Shown here: one piece after another, positions 35,690 through 44,615 of the stretch
Layout of the letters: every line of letters begins with the position of its first letter
Position numbering within the stretch: position 1 is the first letter of the stretch
Assembly (NCBI RefSeq): GCF_946902045.1
Contig: NZ_OX336253.1
Span: 806,001 to 870,000, forward strand
DNA length: 64,000 nt
Source: Neisseria sp. Marseille-Q5346
GTDB lineage: Bacteria; Pseudomonadota; Gammaproteobacteria; Burkholderiales; Neisseriaceae
Direction of reading: 5' to 3'
The notes under the pieces: model-generated
The model's database searches: none
What the model was told of the DNA's origin: nothing
Seen by the model: the letters and a program-made list of their open reading frames with translations, nothing else
Made by a program: the position numbers and the translations under genes

Positions 35690-36007
35690 TCAGGCCAAAA
35701 ATTTGCCCAACCAATCCGGCAAATGTTGCAACAGCTGAAAATAACCAATGCCGGCCATCATAGCCAAGACGCAGGAAATAATGAAATTGCTGTCAATGCG
35801 GCCGACAATGGAAAAAATCAAACCGGCAAATGCCCATATTATCCCGTTGAAAATCATCCAATAGGTATCGATAATCGGCAAATCAAACGCCGTCAGCTGC
35901 CGCAGTATCACTGCAATCAGTGTAAACCACAAACTTTCGCTTAGCGGATACACTTCACGATCGGATGACCAGATAATCCAAAAACCCAAAACAAACGCTT
36001 CAAGCAT
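35690..36007 (-). CDS. Small inner-membrane protein of unknown function in the his run
   Basis: A 105-residue hydrophobic protein with three or four helices (about 4-15, 26-40, 48-64 and 72-92), an acidic short loop DREVYPLSES and a C-terminal LPDWLGKFLA. No family was recognised. It sits between hisA and hisF on the same strand, 165 bp from hisA, so it is probably co-transcribed. Nothing links it to histidine except position. Confidence 0.6.
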   Translation of the reverse strand: MLEAFVLGFWIIWSSDREVYPLSESLWFTLIAVILRQLTAFDLPIIDTYWMIFNGIIWAFAGLIFSIVGRIDSNFIISCVLAMMAGIGYFQLLQHLPDWLGKFLA

Positions 36008-36172
36008 ACCAATCCCTTAATAAAATAAGATATTGAGTGAGTTGTTTTTTATAATTATTTCAGACAGATTTTAAGTCTAAGGACTTTGCAAAATGCCGCT
36101 TTTGAAATACGCCAACTCCTGCGCTGTTACACCTTGCAAAGCCCTAATCTGCATAATTAAACGCACTTAAGG

Positions 36173-36910
36173 TCAGGCCAAAGAATCGGCCAGTTTTTGT
36201 GCCTGTGCAAAATCAATACTTCCCTCATAAATTGCGCGGCCGGTAATCGCACCGCTCACACCCTCTTTTTCAACGGCACACAATGCGCGGATATCGTCCA
36301 AATTCGTCAAGCCGCCGGAAGCGATAATCGGGATATTCACTGATTGAGCCAATTTGACGGTAGCCTCGATATTCACGCCGCTCATCATGCCGTCGCGGCC
36401 GATATCGGTATAAATAATGCTGTTGACGCCATCGTCTTCAAAACGCTTGGCCAAATCGACGACATGATGCTCCGTTACCGTTGCCCAACCGTCTATCGCC
36501 ACCATACCGTCTTTGGCATCCAAGCCGACGATAATCTGACCCGGAAAGGCCTTACATGCTTCGCGCACAAATTCAGGATTTTTTACCGCGGCCGTACCGA
36601 TAATCACATCGGTCAGACCCAAATCCAAATACTTTTCGATGGTGCCCAAATCACGGATACCGCCGCCAAGCTGTACCGGAATATCTTTGGCTACGGCGGC
36701 CAAAATTTCTTTAATCGCCGGAAAATTTTGAGGAACGCCTGCGAATGCGCCGTTCAAATCAACCAAATGCAAACGGCGTGCGCCTTGATTGCGCCAATGC
36801 AAAGCCATCTCTGCCGGTGAATCGGAAAACACCGTCGCCTGCTCCATCAAGCCTTGTTTTAAGCGAACACAGCGTCCTTCTTTCAAATCAATGGCAGGTA
36901 TCAACAGCAT
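36173..36910 (-). CDS. hisA: Phosphoribosylformimino-5-aminoimidazole carboxamide ribotide isomerase
   Basis: A 245-residue barrel enzyme of the fourth histidine step. [20 protein letters not shown] (catalytic Asp 8), [37 protein letters not shown] and [16 protein letters not shown] (second Asp) are present, and [14 protein letters not shown] near the end. The start has AGGAGA just upstream. Confidence 0.97.
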   Translation of the reverse strand: MLLIPAIDLKEGRCVRLKQGLMEQATVFSDSPAEMALHWRNQGARRLHLVDLNGAFAGVPQNFPAIKEILAAVAKDIPVQLGGGIRDLGTIEKYLDLGLTDVIIGTAAVKNPEFVREACKAFPGQIIVGLDAKDGMVAIDGWATVTEHHVVDLAKRFEDDGVNSIIYTDIGRDGMMSGVNIEATVKLAQSVNIPIIASGGLTNLDDIRALCAVEKEGVSGAITGRAIYEGSIDFAQAQKLADSLA

Positions 36911-36983
36911 TTTCTTCTCCTCTATTCAATTTCAGTATATTTTACACAAATTAGCGATTTTTAGCAGATTTATGTTAAAAACC

Positions 36984-37628
36984 TCAAATCTGCCAATTTA
37001 AAAAATTACGTAGCAGCAGCAATCCTGCCTGATGGCTTTTCTCCGTGTGGAACTGTGTGGCAAACACATTGTCCTTACCGACAATGCAGGCAAATTCATT
37101 CGGATATTCGCTGACGCCTAAAACAATCTCTTCATTTTTCGGTGCAAAATAATAGCTGTGAACAAAATAAAAATACTCGTTCTGCCCAATGTCTTGAAAT
37201 AAAGGATGAGGACGGGTTTGGCGCACTGTATTCCACCCCATATGCGGCACTTTCAGACGGCCTCCTTGCTCATCGGTTTGATTGGGCAAAAACCGTTTTA
37301 CTTGACCTTCAAACCAACCCAAACCATCTGTATCGCCTTCTTCGCTGTGTTCAAACAATAATTGCGCACCTACGCAAATTCCAAAAAACGGCTTGTTTTT
37401 CAGGCCGTCTGAAACAGCCTCGCCCAAACCGCTTGCCTTCAGCGCCGACATGCAATCCGGCATGGCACCCTGCCCCGGAAAGATAACCTTATCCGCCGCC
37501 ATCACCTCTTCAGGCCGCGAAGTCAGATAAACCTCGGCATTTTGATTGGACAAAACCTGCGCCGCCTGAACAGATTTCAATACTGAGTGCAGGTTTCCCA
37601 TTCCATAATCAACAATCGCTACTTTCAT
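36984..37628 (-). CDS. hisH: Imidazole glycerol phosphate synthase glutaminase subunit HisH
   Basis: A 214-residue glutamine amidotransferase (class I) that feeds ammonia to HisF. The nucleophile is in FFGICVGAQLLFEHS (Cys about 84); the His-Glu pair is in ATQFHTEKSHQAG (about 193-198). IVDYGMGNLHSVLKS and VIFPGQGAMPDCM are typical. The usual GICLGMQ is here GICVGAQ. hisA follows at 73 bp. Confidence 0.96.
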   Translation of the reverse strand: MKVAIVDYGMGNLHSVLKSVQAAQVLSNQNAEVYLTSRPEEVMAADKVIFPGQGAMPDCMSALKASGLGEAVSDGLKNKPFFGICVGAQLLFEHSEEGDTDGLGWFEGQVKRFLPNQTDEQGGRLKVPHMGWNTVRQTRPHPLFQDIGQNEYFYFVHSYYFAPKNEEIVLGVSEYPNEFACIVGKDNVFATQFHTEKSHQAGLLLLRNFLNWQI

Positions 37629-37739
37629 TGCTTCTCCTCAGGCCGTCTGAAAACATTTAATGATTAATATAATAATAAGAATGATTGTAGCAAAAGATGG
37701 TTTAAAACAAAATATTGTCGATATACAAGACAAATAATA

Positions 37740-37779
37740 AAAGGCCGTCTGAAATCCCAATTGGTTTCAGACGGCCTTT
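37740..37779 (-). terminator. DUS-pair hairpin downstream of hisB
   Basis: A 15-bp stem (37740-37754 and 37765-37779) from opposed uptake sequences with a 10-nt loop that is itself partly palindromic (CCAATTGG). It lies 18 nt after the hisB stop and may separate hisCB from hisHAFIE. Confidence 0.75.
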
Positions 37780-37797
37780 ATTCACTCAAACGATTCC

Positions 37798-38754
37798 TTA
37801 TTCTTCAGATGCGGCTTCTGCTTCTTCCTGAACAGACTCTTCGCTCAGCGTGCCTTTGGTAGAAGGCGTTTGACCCATCATGCGCGGATCGTATTCGACC
37901 GCCATGCGCAATGCGCGGCCGAAGGCTTTGAAAACAGTCTCGGCTTGATGATGTGCATTACGGCCGCTCAAGTTATCGATGTGCAAGGTCATCATGCTGT
38001 GGTTCACAAGGCCGTGGAAAAACTCTTCAAACAAATCAACATCAAAGCGGCCGATCAGGGCGCGGGTAAAGTCGATGTTGTACACCAAACCAGGGCGGCC
38101 GGAAAGGTCGATGACTACACGGCTCAACGCTTCATCCAGTGGAACATAGGCATGGCCATAACGGGTAATGCCGGCTTTATTGCCAAGCGCTTGTTTCAGG
38201 GCCTGACCCACCACGATACCGATGTCTTCAACCGTGTGATGGTCGTCAATGTGCAAATCGCCTTTGCAGGTAATATCCAAGTCAATCAAACCATGACGCG
38301 CCACTTGGGCAAGCATGTGTTCAAGGAAAGGAACGCCGGTATCCAGACGATATTTGCCGGTACCGTCAAGATTGAGGCTGACGGTGATTTGGGTTTCGCA
38401 GGTATTGCGGGTAACGGTAACAAAACGGCCTTCGGTTGAAACACCAGCTTCAACTGCTTCGACAGTTTGTTTTTCCAAACGCGCGGCTTCAACCGCTGCT
38501 GCTTTTTCTTGGTCTTTGCTGTGGTCACGGTTCAGCCAGCCTTTGCGTTTGTGCATGCCGGATTCCAACTTAGCAGCCAAGCTCGGACGAATGCCGCGTG
38601 CAGACTCATCGCCTGCTTGTTGTTCCAAACGGCGTTTGAGCTGAGACAAAGAGGCGGAATTTTCATAACCGCAAGCACGTGCAAGCTTGGTTAATGAGCC
38701 GGCTTCTTCAACCAGTAACAGAAAATTGGTCAAATGCAGTTGAGCTTTGTTCAT
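37798..38754 (-). CDS. hisB: Imidazoleglycerol-phosphate dehydratase with N-terminal helix-turn-helix-like extension
   Basis: The dehydratase domain (about residues 108-300) is complete: [41 protein letters not shown] and [41 protein letters not shown] hold the Mn-binding His/Glu residues. It lacks the phosphatase half of E. coli HisB. The first 80 residues ([44 protein letters not shown]) look like a Cro/XRE-type DNA-binding fold, followed by an Ala/Glu linker. A similar extension is present in meningococcal HisB. The ATG at 38754 is preferred over an upstream frame to 38820, which overlaps hisC. Confidence 0.93.
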   Translation of the reverse strand: MNKAQLHLTNFLLLVEEAGSLTKLARACGYENSASLSQLKRRLEQQAGDESARGIRPSLAAKLESGMHKRKGWLNRDHSKDQEKAAAVEAARLEKQTVEAVEAGVSTEGRFVTVTRNTCETQITVSLNLDGTGKYRLDTGVPFLEHMLAQVARHGLIDLDITCKGDLHIDDHHTVEDIGIVVGQALKQALGNKAGITRYGHAYVPLDEALSRVVIDLSGRPGLVYNIDFTRALIGRFDVDLFEEFFHGLVNHSMMTLHIDNLSGRNAHHQAETVFKAFGRALRMAVEYDPRMMGQTPSTKGTLSEESVQEEAEAASEE

Positions 38755-38773
38755 AATGGTAGTTTCCTTGGAA

Positions 38774-39859
38774 TCAAAGATTGGGGTAAAGGTTTCTAAT
38801 AACCGCCAAGACAGCATCATTTTGCGCTGCCGAGCCTATGGTTATGCGGACACACTGATCCAAAAGCGGATGGCTGCCATGCAGTTTTTTAATCAGTATG
38901 CGGTTTTGCTTCAATGTTTCAAACAGCTCGTTCGCATCAGGAACGCGAACGGTAATAAAGTTGGCTTCGCTCGGAAAAACTTCCAAACGGTTTAATTTCA
39001 ACAATTCATTCATCACGCGCGAGCGCTCATTTTTTAATGTATCAATGTTTTGCTGAATGATTTGATGATGTTTCAATGAGAATTTTGCCGCCGCCAAGCT
39101 TAATTGATTCATATTGTAAGGCGGAAGGATTTTGGCCAGTTCACCCATAATGCTTGGGCTTGCCGCTGCATATCCCATCCGTAAGCCGGCAAAGCCGATT
39201 TTACTGATGGTGCGCATTACGACCAGGTTTTCGACTTCGCCCGCCCACGGAAGGAAGCTGTCATGATGAAACGCGCCATATGCCTCATCGACAACCACAA
39301 TGCCGGTAGCGGCATGAATAACTGCCTCCACTTCTTCTCGCTTAAAGCACACGCCGGTAGGATTATTGGGATAAGCAATAAAAATTAATGACGGCTGATG
39401 TTGCTCAATCGCGGACAAAACGGCAGGGAGATTTAAAGAGAAATCCGGATTTAAGGGAACACCGACATATTCCATGCCATAAAGCGCGGCATTATGACGA
39501 TACATAACGAAACTTGGCTCAATACCCAATACACGCGCATTTGGTTTGGCAACCAACATGGTCAAAAATTGGATAAGCTCATCGGAGCCGTTACCCAACG
39601 CGATTTCCGCTTTATTGGGAATACCGAAAACTTCCCTCAATTCTTCATAAATACCGCTCTTGGCAGTATGGGGATACAAATGAATCGGTGCCTGCTTTGC
39701 CAAGTCCGCCCATTCTGACAATAAAGATTCATACCCGGCGAAAGGATGATGCGGACACTCCATAGCGTCCAACTTAATAAAACCTTCCGGCAAATCAGCA
39801 ACCTGATAGGCTGTCATTACTTTAATATCATCACGGATAACTTCAGCAACGCGATTCAT
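38774..39859 (-). CDS. hisC: Histidinol-phosphate aminotransferase
   Basis: A 361-residue class I/II PLP enzyme. [46 protein letters not shown] (PLP-binding Asp) and [17 protein letters not shown] (the PLP Lys in SK) are all seen, with [15 protein letters not shown] at the C-terminus. It is the first gene of the minus-strand his run, 19 bp before hisB, and has an AGGAGG RBS. hisG and hisD, which precede it in meningococci, are absent here, since the next gene is divergent. Confidence 0.95.
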   Translation of the reverse strand: MNRVAEVIRDDIKVMTAYQVADLPEGFIKLDAMECPHHPFAGYESLLSEWADLAKQAPIHLYPHTAKSGIYEELREVFGIPNKAEIALGNGSDELIQFLTMLVAKPNARVLGIEPSFVMYRHNAALYGMEYVGVPLNPDFSLNLPAVLSAIEQHQPSLIFIAYPNNPTGVCFKREEVEAVIHAATGIVVVDEAYGAFHHDSFLPWAGEVENLVVMRTISKIGFAGLRMGYAAASPSIMGELAKILPPYNMNQLSLAAAKFSLKHHQIIQQNIDTLKNERSRVMNELLKLNRLEVFPSEANFITVRVPDANELFETLKQNRILIKKLHGSHPLLDQCVRITIGSAAQNDAVLAVIRNLYPNL

Positions 39860-40009
39860 GGTTTTCTATCCTCCTGAGATAAAGTATTTATAATAGTAGC
39901 ACAATCTTTATTAGATATATATATTAATAAGACTATAAAACGAGATAAATTTTCATTTATTTGAAGAAAAAACAATAAATCCTTTCTTCAGTACCTTTAA
40001 GCAATATTC

Positions 40010-40040
40010 TTGGCTTATCCCGCCTTTTTAGCGGTATAAT
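40010..40040 (+). promoter_or_regulatory. Candidate promoter of the DUF2069-pglL pair
   Basis: A perfect TATAAT at 40035-40040 has TTGGCT at 40010-40015 (19-bp spacing, or 18 bp for TGGCTT). The start codon is 38 nt downstream. Confidence 0.5.
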
Positions 40041-40077
40041 TTCAAGTTTTCCAGTACGGCTTTACACTCTCAATATT

Positions 40078-40434
40078 GTGAACAATACACGCTCCCCATT
40101 ACCTTATCTTGCAACTTCCATAAGCCTTATCCTGCTGATCCTGCTTTCCTTATCATGGGAATTATGGATCGCGCCATTGCGCGAAGGCGGCTCATGGTTG
40201 GCACTGAAAGCCCTGCCTTTGTGCTTGCCGTTGACCGGCATTTTGAAAAAACGCATCTACACTTACCAATACAGCTCCATGCTGATTCTGATTTACTTTG
40301 CCGAAGCCTGTATGCGCCTGGCAGACACGGCTCTCGCCAGCCGTATTTGCGCCGCCGTTTCCGTATTATTGTGCATTGCCTTTTTCCTCGGCTGCCTTGC
40401 ATTTATCAAACAACAAAAACACACATCAAAATGA
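40078..40434 (+). CDS. DUF2069-family membrane protein
   Basis: A 118-residue membrane protein with four helices, starting with GTG. LREGGSWLALKALPLCLPLTGILKKRIYTYQYSSMLILIYFAEACMRL is typical of DUF2069 proteins (E. coli YihG-region type), whose function is not known. Its stop overlaps the pglL start by 4 bp (ATGA), indicating translational coupling. Confidence 0.8.
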   Translation: MNNTRSPLPYLATSISLILLILLSLSWELWIAPLREGGSWLALKALPLCLPLTGILKKRIYTYQYSSMLILIYFAEACMRLADTALASRICAAVSVLLCIAFFLGCLAFIKQQKHTSK

Positions 40435-42263
40435 CCTACCACACACTTTCAGACGGCCTGACTGAATCTTCAGTAAAAACCTTTTGGCCTTTATGGCTCA
40501 GTTTTCTTTGGATTTGCGCCGTCCCTTTTCTCTCGCTCTACCGAGTCGGTCCACTGCCCAGCTTTTATTTGGAAGCCATCTCACTGAGCGGCTCGTTGGT
40601 ACTAACATTGATTAGCGCACACAAAGGTCTGCTGAATATCCGCCTTCCTGCACTCAGTATCGGCTTGTTTGCCATGGCCGCATTTTGGTCGCTCCAAGCG
40701 CGCCTCATGTATTCCACCTACCCCGGCATGAGCGATATTACCGCCTGGACCTTTGTTATTTTGGCACTGGGCGCATGGTCGGTGCGGGGTTGGGTAGCAG
40801 CTTACGGACAGGAACGCGTCGTCAGCATCTTTGCTTGGTCTTTATTGATAGGTGCAACCATACAGGCCGTCATCGTCTGGCTGCAATTTAAAGGCTGGTC
40901 TAACGTAGAGTGGTTGAACGGCATCATTGCCCGAAGCAGCGGTACCGTAAACGGCCAACTCGGCCAGCGCAATCATTTGGGACATTATTTAATGTGGGGC
41001 ATTTTGGCGGCATCCTATTTATGGACGGCGCGCAAAATGTCCAATACAGCAGGTTTTCTGTTTGTATTGGCATTGACTGCGGCCCTCGGCCTTGTCAACT
41101 CGCGCACCATCTTAGGCTACATTGCCGCCCTATTCCTGATTACGCCATTATGGTTTTGGCGTACCCATTTCCAATACAAACGCGCACTGTGCATTTTCCT
41201 TCTGACCGCAATCCTGGCCGCCGCTTTCCAATTCGGCATGGGCAGCCTGTTGGATTTGTTTGGCAACATCAAATACGAAACCGCTGTCGAACGCGCAGGC
41301 ACCAGCGGTTTTGAAGGTTCCATGCGCCAAATCGAATGGAGCAAGGCATGGATTGCCTTTCAATCCGCACCTTGGTTCGGCCATGGCTGGAACAGCTTTG
41401 CCCAGCAAACCTTCCTGATCAATGCCCAACAACAATACTTCCCTAACAATATCCTCGGCGTACTGTTTACCCATTCGCACAATATCGTCATGCAGTTATT
41501 GTCCGAAATGGGCATTGCCGGCACCTTGCTCGCAACCTTAACCCTGCTTGCAGCCGTATGGCGACTATCGGGCCGCAACCAAACGCCGGCATCCCTGTTT
41601 TTACTGACTGCCGCCGCCGTCAGCCTCTGCCACAGCATGCTCGAATATCCGCTTTGGTATATCTACTTCCTCACCGTATTTAGCCTGATTCTGTCGTTGA
41701 CACCCTCTTATCCGAAAGATGTTTCAGACGGCCCTTTATCTACCCTAATCAGACAATGGGCAGGCGGTATAGCTGCTTTATCGATTTTAATCGGCATAGC
41801 AAACCTCAGCTGGGAATATCAAAATCTGACCCAATATAGCCGTGTAGGGAAAACCGATGATCAGCAAACGGTTCAAAACAAAATCGACGGCTTGCAACGA
41901 CTTTCCAAAGAAAGCCCCATGCTTGCCTATTACGCCGATTTGAGCTTGAGCAAACGTGCAGACCCGACCGATGCCTACATCCGCCCGTGGGCGGAAGAAG
42001 CCGCACTCAAAGCCCTGACCTACCGGCCCTACTCCAGCGCCTATCAAGTCGGCCTCTACCTCTACCGACAAGGCAAAAAAGAAGAAGGTGCGCAATGGAT
42101 GCAGGCAGTGCAATATTATTACCCCTATATGATGTATTTCTACGCCGACAAAATACGCAGCCACCCGGCATTCGCCCCCTTGCTGCCCAAACTTTTATCC
42201 GATTGCAAAGATTTCATCAACGCACCGAAACACCAAACCGCCCAATCATGCGACAAACCCTAA
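40431..42263 (+). CDS. pglL: Protein O-oligosaccharyltransferase PglL (Wzy_C family)
   Basis: A 610-residue polytopic inner-membrane enzyme that transfers lipid-linked glycans to serine or threonine in pilin and other periplasmic proteins. Twelve or so helices; the Wzy_C segment has GTVNGQLGQRNHLGHYLMWG (about residues 170-189), WFGHGWNSFAQQ and THSHNIVMQLLSEMGIAGTLLA. The C-terminal 150 residues form a soluble TPR-like tail (LKALTYRPYSSAYQVGLYLY). The frame reaches further upstream, but ATG 40431 overlapping the previous stop is the natural start. Wzy or WaaL activity cannot be fully excluded. Confidence 0.88.
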   Translation: MTYHTLSDGLTESSVKTFWPLWLSFLWICAVPFLSLYRVGPLPSFYLEAISLSGSLVLTLISAHKGLLNIRLPALSIGLFAMAAFWSLQARLMYSTYPGMSDITAWTFVILALGAWSVRGWVAAYGQERVVSIFAWSLLIGATIQAVIVWLQFKGWSNVEWLNGIIARSSGTVNGQLGQRNHLGHYLMWGILAASYLWTARKMSNTAGFLFVLALTAALGLVNSRTILGYIAALFLITPLWFWRTHFQYKRALCIFLLTAILAAAFQFGMGSLLDLFGNIKYETAVERAGTSGFEGSMRQIEWSKAWIAFQSAPWFGHGWNSFAQQTFLINAQQQYFPNNILGVLFTHSHNIVMQLLSEMGIAGTLLATLTLLAAVWRLSGRNQTPASLFLLTAAAVSLCHSMLEYPLWYIYFLTVFSLILSLTPSYPKDVSDGPLSTLIRQWAGGIAALSILIGIANLSWEYQNLTQYSRVGKTDDQQTVQNKIDGLQRLSKESPMLAYYADLSLSKRADPTDAYIRPWAEEAALKALTYRPYSSAYQVGLYLYRQGKKEEGAQWMQAVQYYYPYMMYFYADKIRSHPAFAPLLPKLLSDCKDFINAPKHQTAQSCDKP

Positions 42264-42469
42264 ACAAAACACGCCCAATTGTCAGTTTGTCCTTACAGGC
42301 CGTCTGAAAATGTAAAGAGCGACAAGTTTCTATGCAAAAAAGCGCAAAAGCACAGAAAATTACGCTATCAACAAAAGCAGATTGCATGTTAAGATTGAAC
42401 ACAACTCTATTTTAAGCGCCGTACTGCCATTTAGTACCGCAGCGCATACAATCACGAAAAGGAAATTCC

Positions 42470-43147
42470 ATGAGTCGCGTATTACTCGTAGATGACGATG
42501 CTCTCTTGACCGAATTGCTGACCGAATACCTGACTGCCGAAGGCCTCAACGTTCATAGCGTTCCCGACGGCGAAGCCGGCGTTCAAGAAATTCTGACCGG
42601 ACAATACGATGTCGTCGTATTAGACTCCATGATGCCTAAAATGAACGGTTTGGACGTACTGAAAAACGTACGCACCCAAAGCACAGTACCCATCATCATG
42701 CTGACTGCAAAAGGTGATGACATCGACCGCATCATCGGTTTGGAAATGGGTGCGGACGATTACGTACCGAAACCATGCACACCGCGCGAACTCTTGGCGC
42801 GTATCAACGCCATCCTGCGCCGCGCGCAACACAGCAACGAACAAAACAACGCGCCTAACAGCATTTCTGTCAGCGACGTTGTCCTCTACCCTGCCAAACG
42901 CCAAGCCAGCATCAAAGATACTCCGCTTGAATTGACCAGCACCGAGTTCAATCTGCTCGAAGTTTTGATGCGCCACGCCGGACAAGTTGTCAGCAAAGAG
43001 ACCTTGTCTATCGAAGCACTCGACCGCAAACTGGCTAAATTTGACCGCAGCATCGACGTACACATCTCCAGCATCCGACACAAATTGGGCGATGCTTCCC
43101 TGATTCAAACTGTACGCGGCTTAGGCTACCTGTTTGTTAAAAACTAA
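42470..43147 (+). CDS. misR: Two-component response regulator MisR (CpxR-like)
   Basis: A 225-residue OmpR-family regulator. The receiver has VDDD (residues 7-10), phosphoacceptor Asp in VVVLDSMMPKMNG (about 53), and MLTAKGDDIDRIIGLEMGADDYVPKP. A winged-helix domain follows (about 130-225: LTSTEFNLLEVLMRHAGQVVSKE and DVHISSIRHKLGD). It controls envelope, capsule and haemoglobin-receptor genes in N. meningitidis. It is 15 bp before misS. The 200-bp leader has one DUS and no clear promoter. Confidence 0.92.
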   Translation: MSRVLLVDDDALLTELLTEYLTAEGLNVHSVPDGEAGVQEILTGQYDVVVLDSMMPKMNGLDVLKNVRTQSTVPIIMLTAKGDDIDRIIGLEMGADDYVPKPCTPRELLARINAILRRAQHSNEQNNAPNSISVSDVVLYPAKRQASIKDTPLELTSTEFNLLEVLMRHAGQVVSKETLSIEALDRKLAKFDRSIDVHISSIRHKLGDASLIQTVRGLGYLFVKN

Positions 43148-43162
43148 AGATTAAACAGATCA

Positions 43163-44560
43163 ATGAAACTGTTTCAACGCATTTTCGCCACATTTTGCGC
43201 AGTCATCGTCTGCGCAATCTTTGTGGCGAGTTTTTCATTTTGGCTGGTACAAAACACCCTCGCCGAAAACCAATTCAACCAACGCCGCACCATCGAAACC
43301 ACATTGATGAGCAGCATCATCTCCGCATTTAACTCGCGCGGAGACAGCGGTGCGCGTGAAATTCTTTCGGAATGGAAAAACAATCCTGTTTCCAATGCCG
43401 TTTATGTGATTACCGGCGACGATAAAAAAGATATTTTAGGCCGCAATATCGACAGCCTGTCCATCGAACGCGCCCGCATCTTTGCCATCAACAATCCCGA
43501 ATCTGATTTGGCACACATCGAATACGACCGTTTTGGCGAAGAATACCTCTTCTTCATTAAAGGCTGGGACAACCATCAAGCCCAGCGCCTGCCCAGCCCG
43601 CTTTTCATTCCCGGCCTGCCGCTCTCGCCGATTTGGCACGAATTTATCATTCTGTCTTTCATCATCATCGTCGGCCTCTTGATGGCATATATCCTTGCCA
43701 ACAACATCACCAAGCCCATTAAAATTCTTGGCGGCGGCATGGACAGAGTAGCCAATGGCGAACTCGAAACCCGCATTTCCCAACAAGTTGACGATCGTGA
43801 CGACGAATTGTCCCACCTTGCCGTGCAGTTCGACAAAATGGCCGAGAAACTTGAAAAACTTGTTGCCAAAGAGCGCCACCTACTGCACCACGTTTCTCAT
43901 GAAATGCGTTCGCCGCTGGCACGCATGCAGGCAATTGTCGGCCTGATTCAATCTCAGCCGCAAAAACAAGAGCAATACCTCAAGCGGCTTGAAGGCGAAT
44001 TGGTGCGCATGGATACTTTGGTAGGTGAATTATTGACCCTCTCACGCCTGGAAACTTCCAATATTCCTTTGGAAAAAGAAAACCTCAAACTCGTTCCGTT
44101 CTTAACCAACTTGATTGAGGACAACCAAAGCATTGCCCACCAAAACAACCAAAGCGTTACCCTGCGCATTGATCCCAAAATCCCTGAAAATGCCGTGGTC
44201 AGTGCCAACGAGGGCTATCTATACCGCGCCTTCGACAACGTTATCCGTAATGCCATCAATTACAGTCCGGAAGGCAGCACCATTCAAGCCCATATCGGAC
44301 AAGACGGCAAAAACTGGATTATCGATGTGACCGACAACGGGCCTGGCGTAGACGAAATGCAGCTTCCGCATATTTTCACTGCCTTTTATCGCGCCGACTC
44401 CAGCGCGCACAAGCCCGGTACAGGTTTAGGGCTTGCCTTGACGCAGCACATTATGGAACAGCACTGCGGTAAAATCATTGCTGAAAATGTCAAACCCAAC
44501 GGCCTGAGGATGCGCTTCATCCTTCCCAAAAAGAAAGCCGGAGACAAAAAAGAAGTCTAA
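43163..44560 (+). CDS. misS: Sensor histidine kinase MisS (CpxA-like)
   Basis: A 465-residue inner-membrane kinase. Helix 1 about 8-28, a periplasmic sensor about 30-160, helix 2 about 163-185 (HEFIILSFIIIVGLLMAYILA), HAMP (about 186-240), phospho-accepting HVSHEMRSPLARMQ (His about 251), then the ATPase boxes NAINYSPEGS, DNGPGVDEMQLPHIF, FYRADSSAHKPGTGLGLALTQ. It pairs with MisR. The Pro after the usual L-R-[ST] position is retained. Confidence 0.92.
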   Translation: MKLFQRIFATFCAVIVCAIFVASFSFWLVQNTLAENQFNQRRTIETTLMSSIISAFNSRGDSGAREILSEWKNNPVSNAVYVITGDDKKDILGRNIDSLSIERARIFAINNPESDLAHIEYDRFGEEYLFFIKGWDNHQAQRLPSPLFIPGLPLSPIWHEFIILSFIIIVGLLMAYILANNITKPIKILGGGMDRVANGELETRISQQVDDRDDELSHLAVQFDKMAEKLEKLVAKERHLLHHVSHEMRSPLARMQAIVGLIQSQPQKQEQYLKRLEGELVRMDTLVGELLTLSRLETSNIPLEKENLKLVPFLTNLIEDNQSIAHQNNQSVTLRIDPKIPENAVVSANEGYLYRAFDNVIRNAINYSPEGSTIQAHIGQDGKNWIIDVTDNGPGVDEMQLPHIFTAFYRADSSAHKPGTGLGLALTQHIMEQHCGKIIAENVKPNGLRMRFILPKKKAGDKKEV

Positions 44561-44566
44561 AAATAA

Positions 44567-44592
44567 GGCCGTCTGAAACTTTTCAGACGGCC
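44567..44592 (+). terminator. DUS-pair hairpin after misS
   Basis: A 12-bp stem (44567-44578 and 44581-44592) of opposed uptake sequences with a 2-nt loop, only 7 nt after the misS stop. It is followed by AAAAAC rather than T residues, so it may be a weak terminator. Confidence 0.55.
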
Positions 44593-44615
44593 AAAAACAC
44601 AAATAAGGAACCATC

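Noticed and set aside
39860-40077. hisG and hisD expected upstream of hisC
   Set aside because: They are not present; the next gene upstream is divergent (DUF2069-pglL), so these steps are encoded outside the window.
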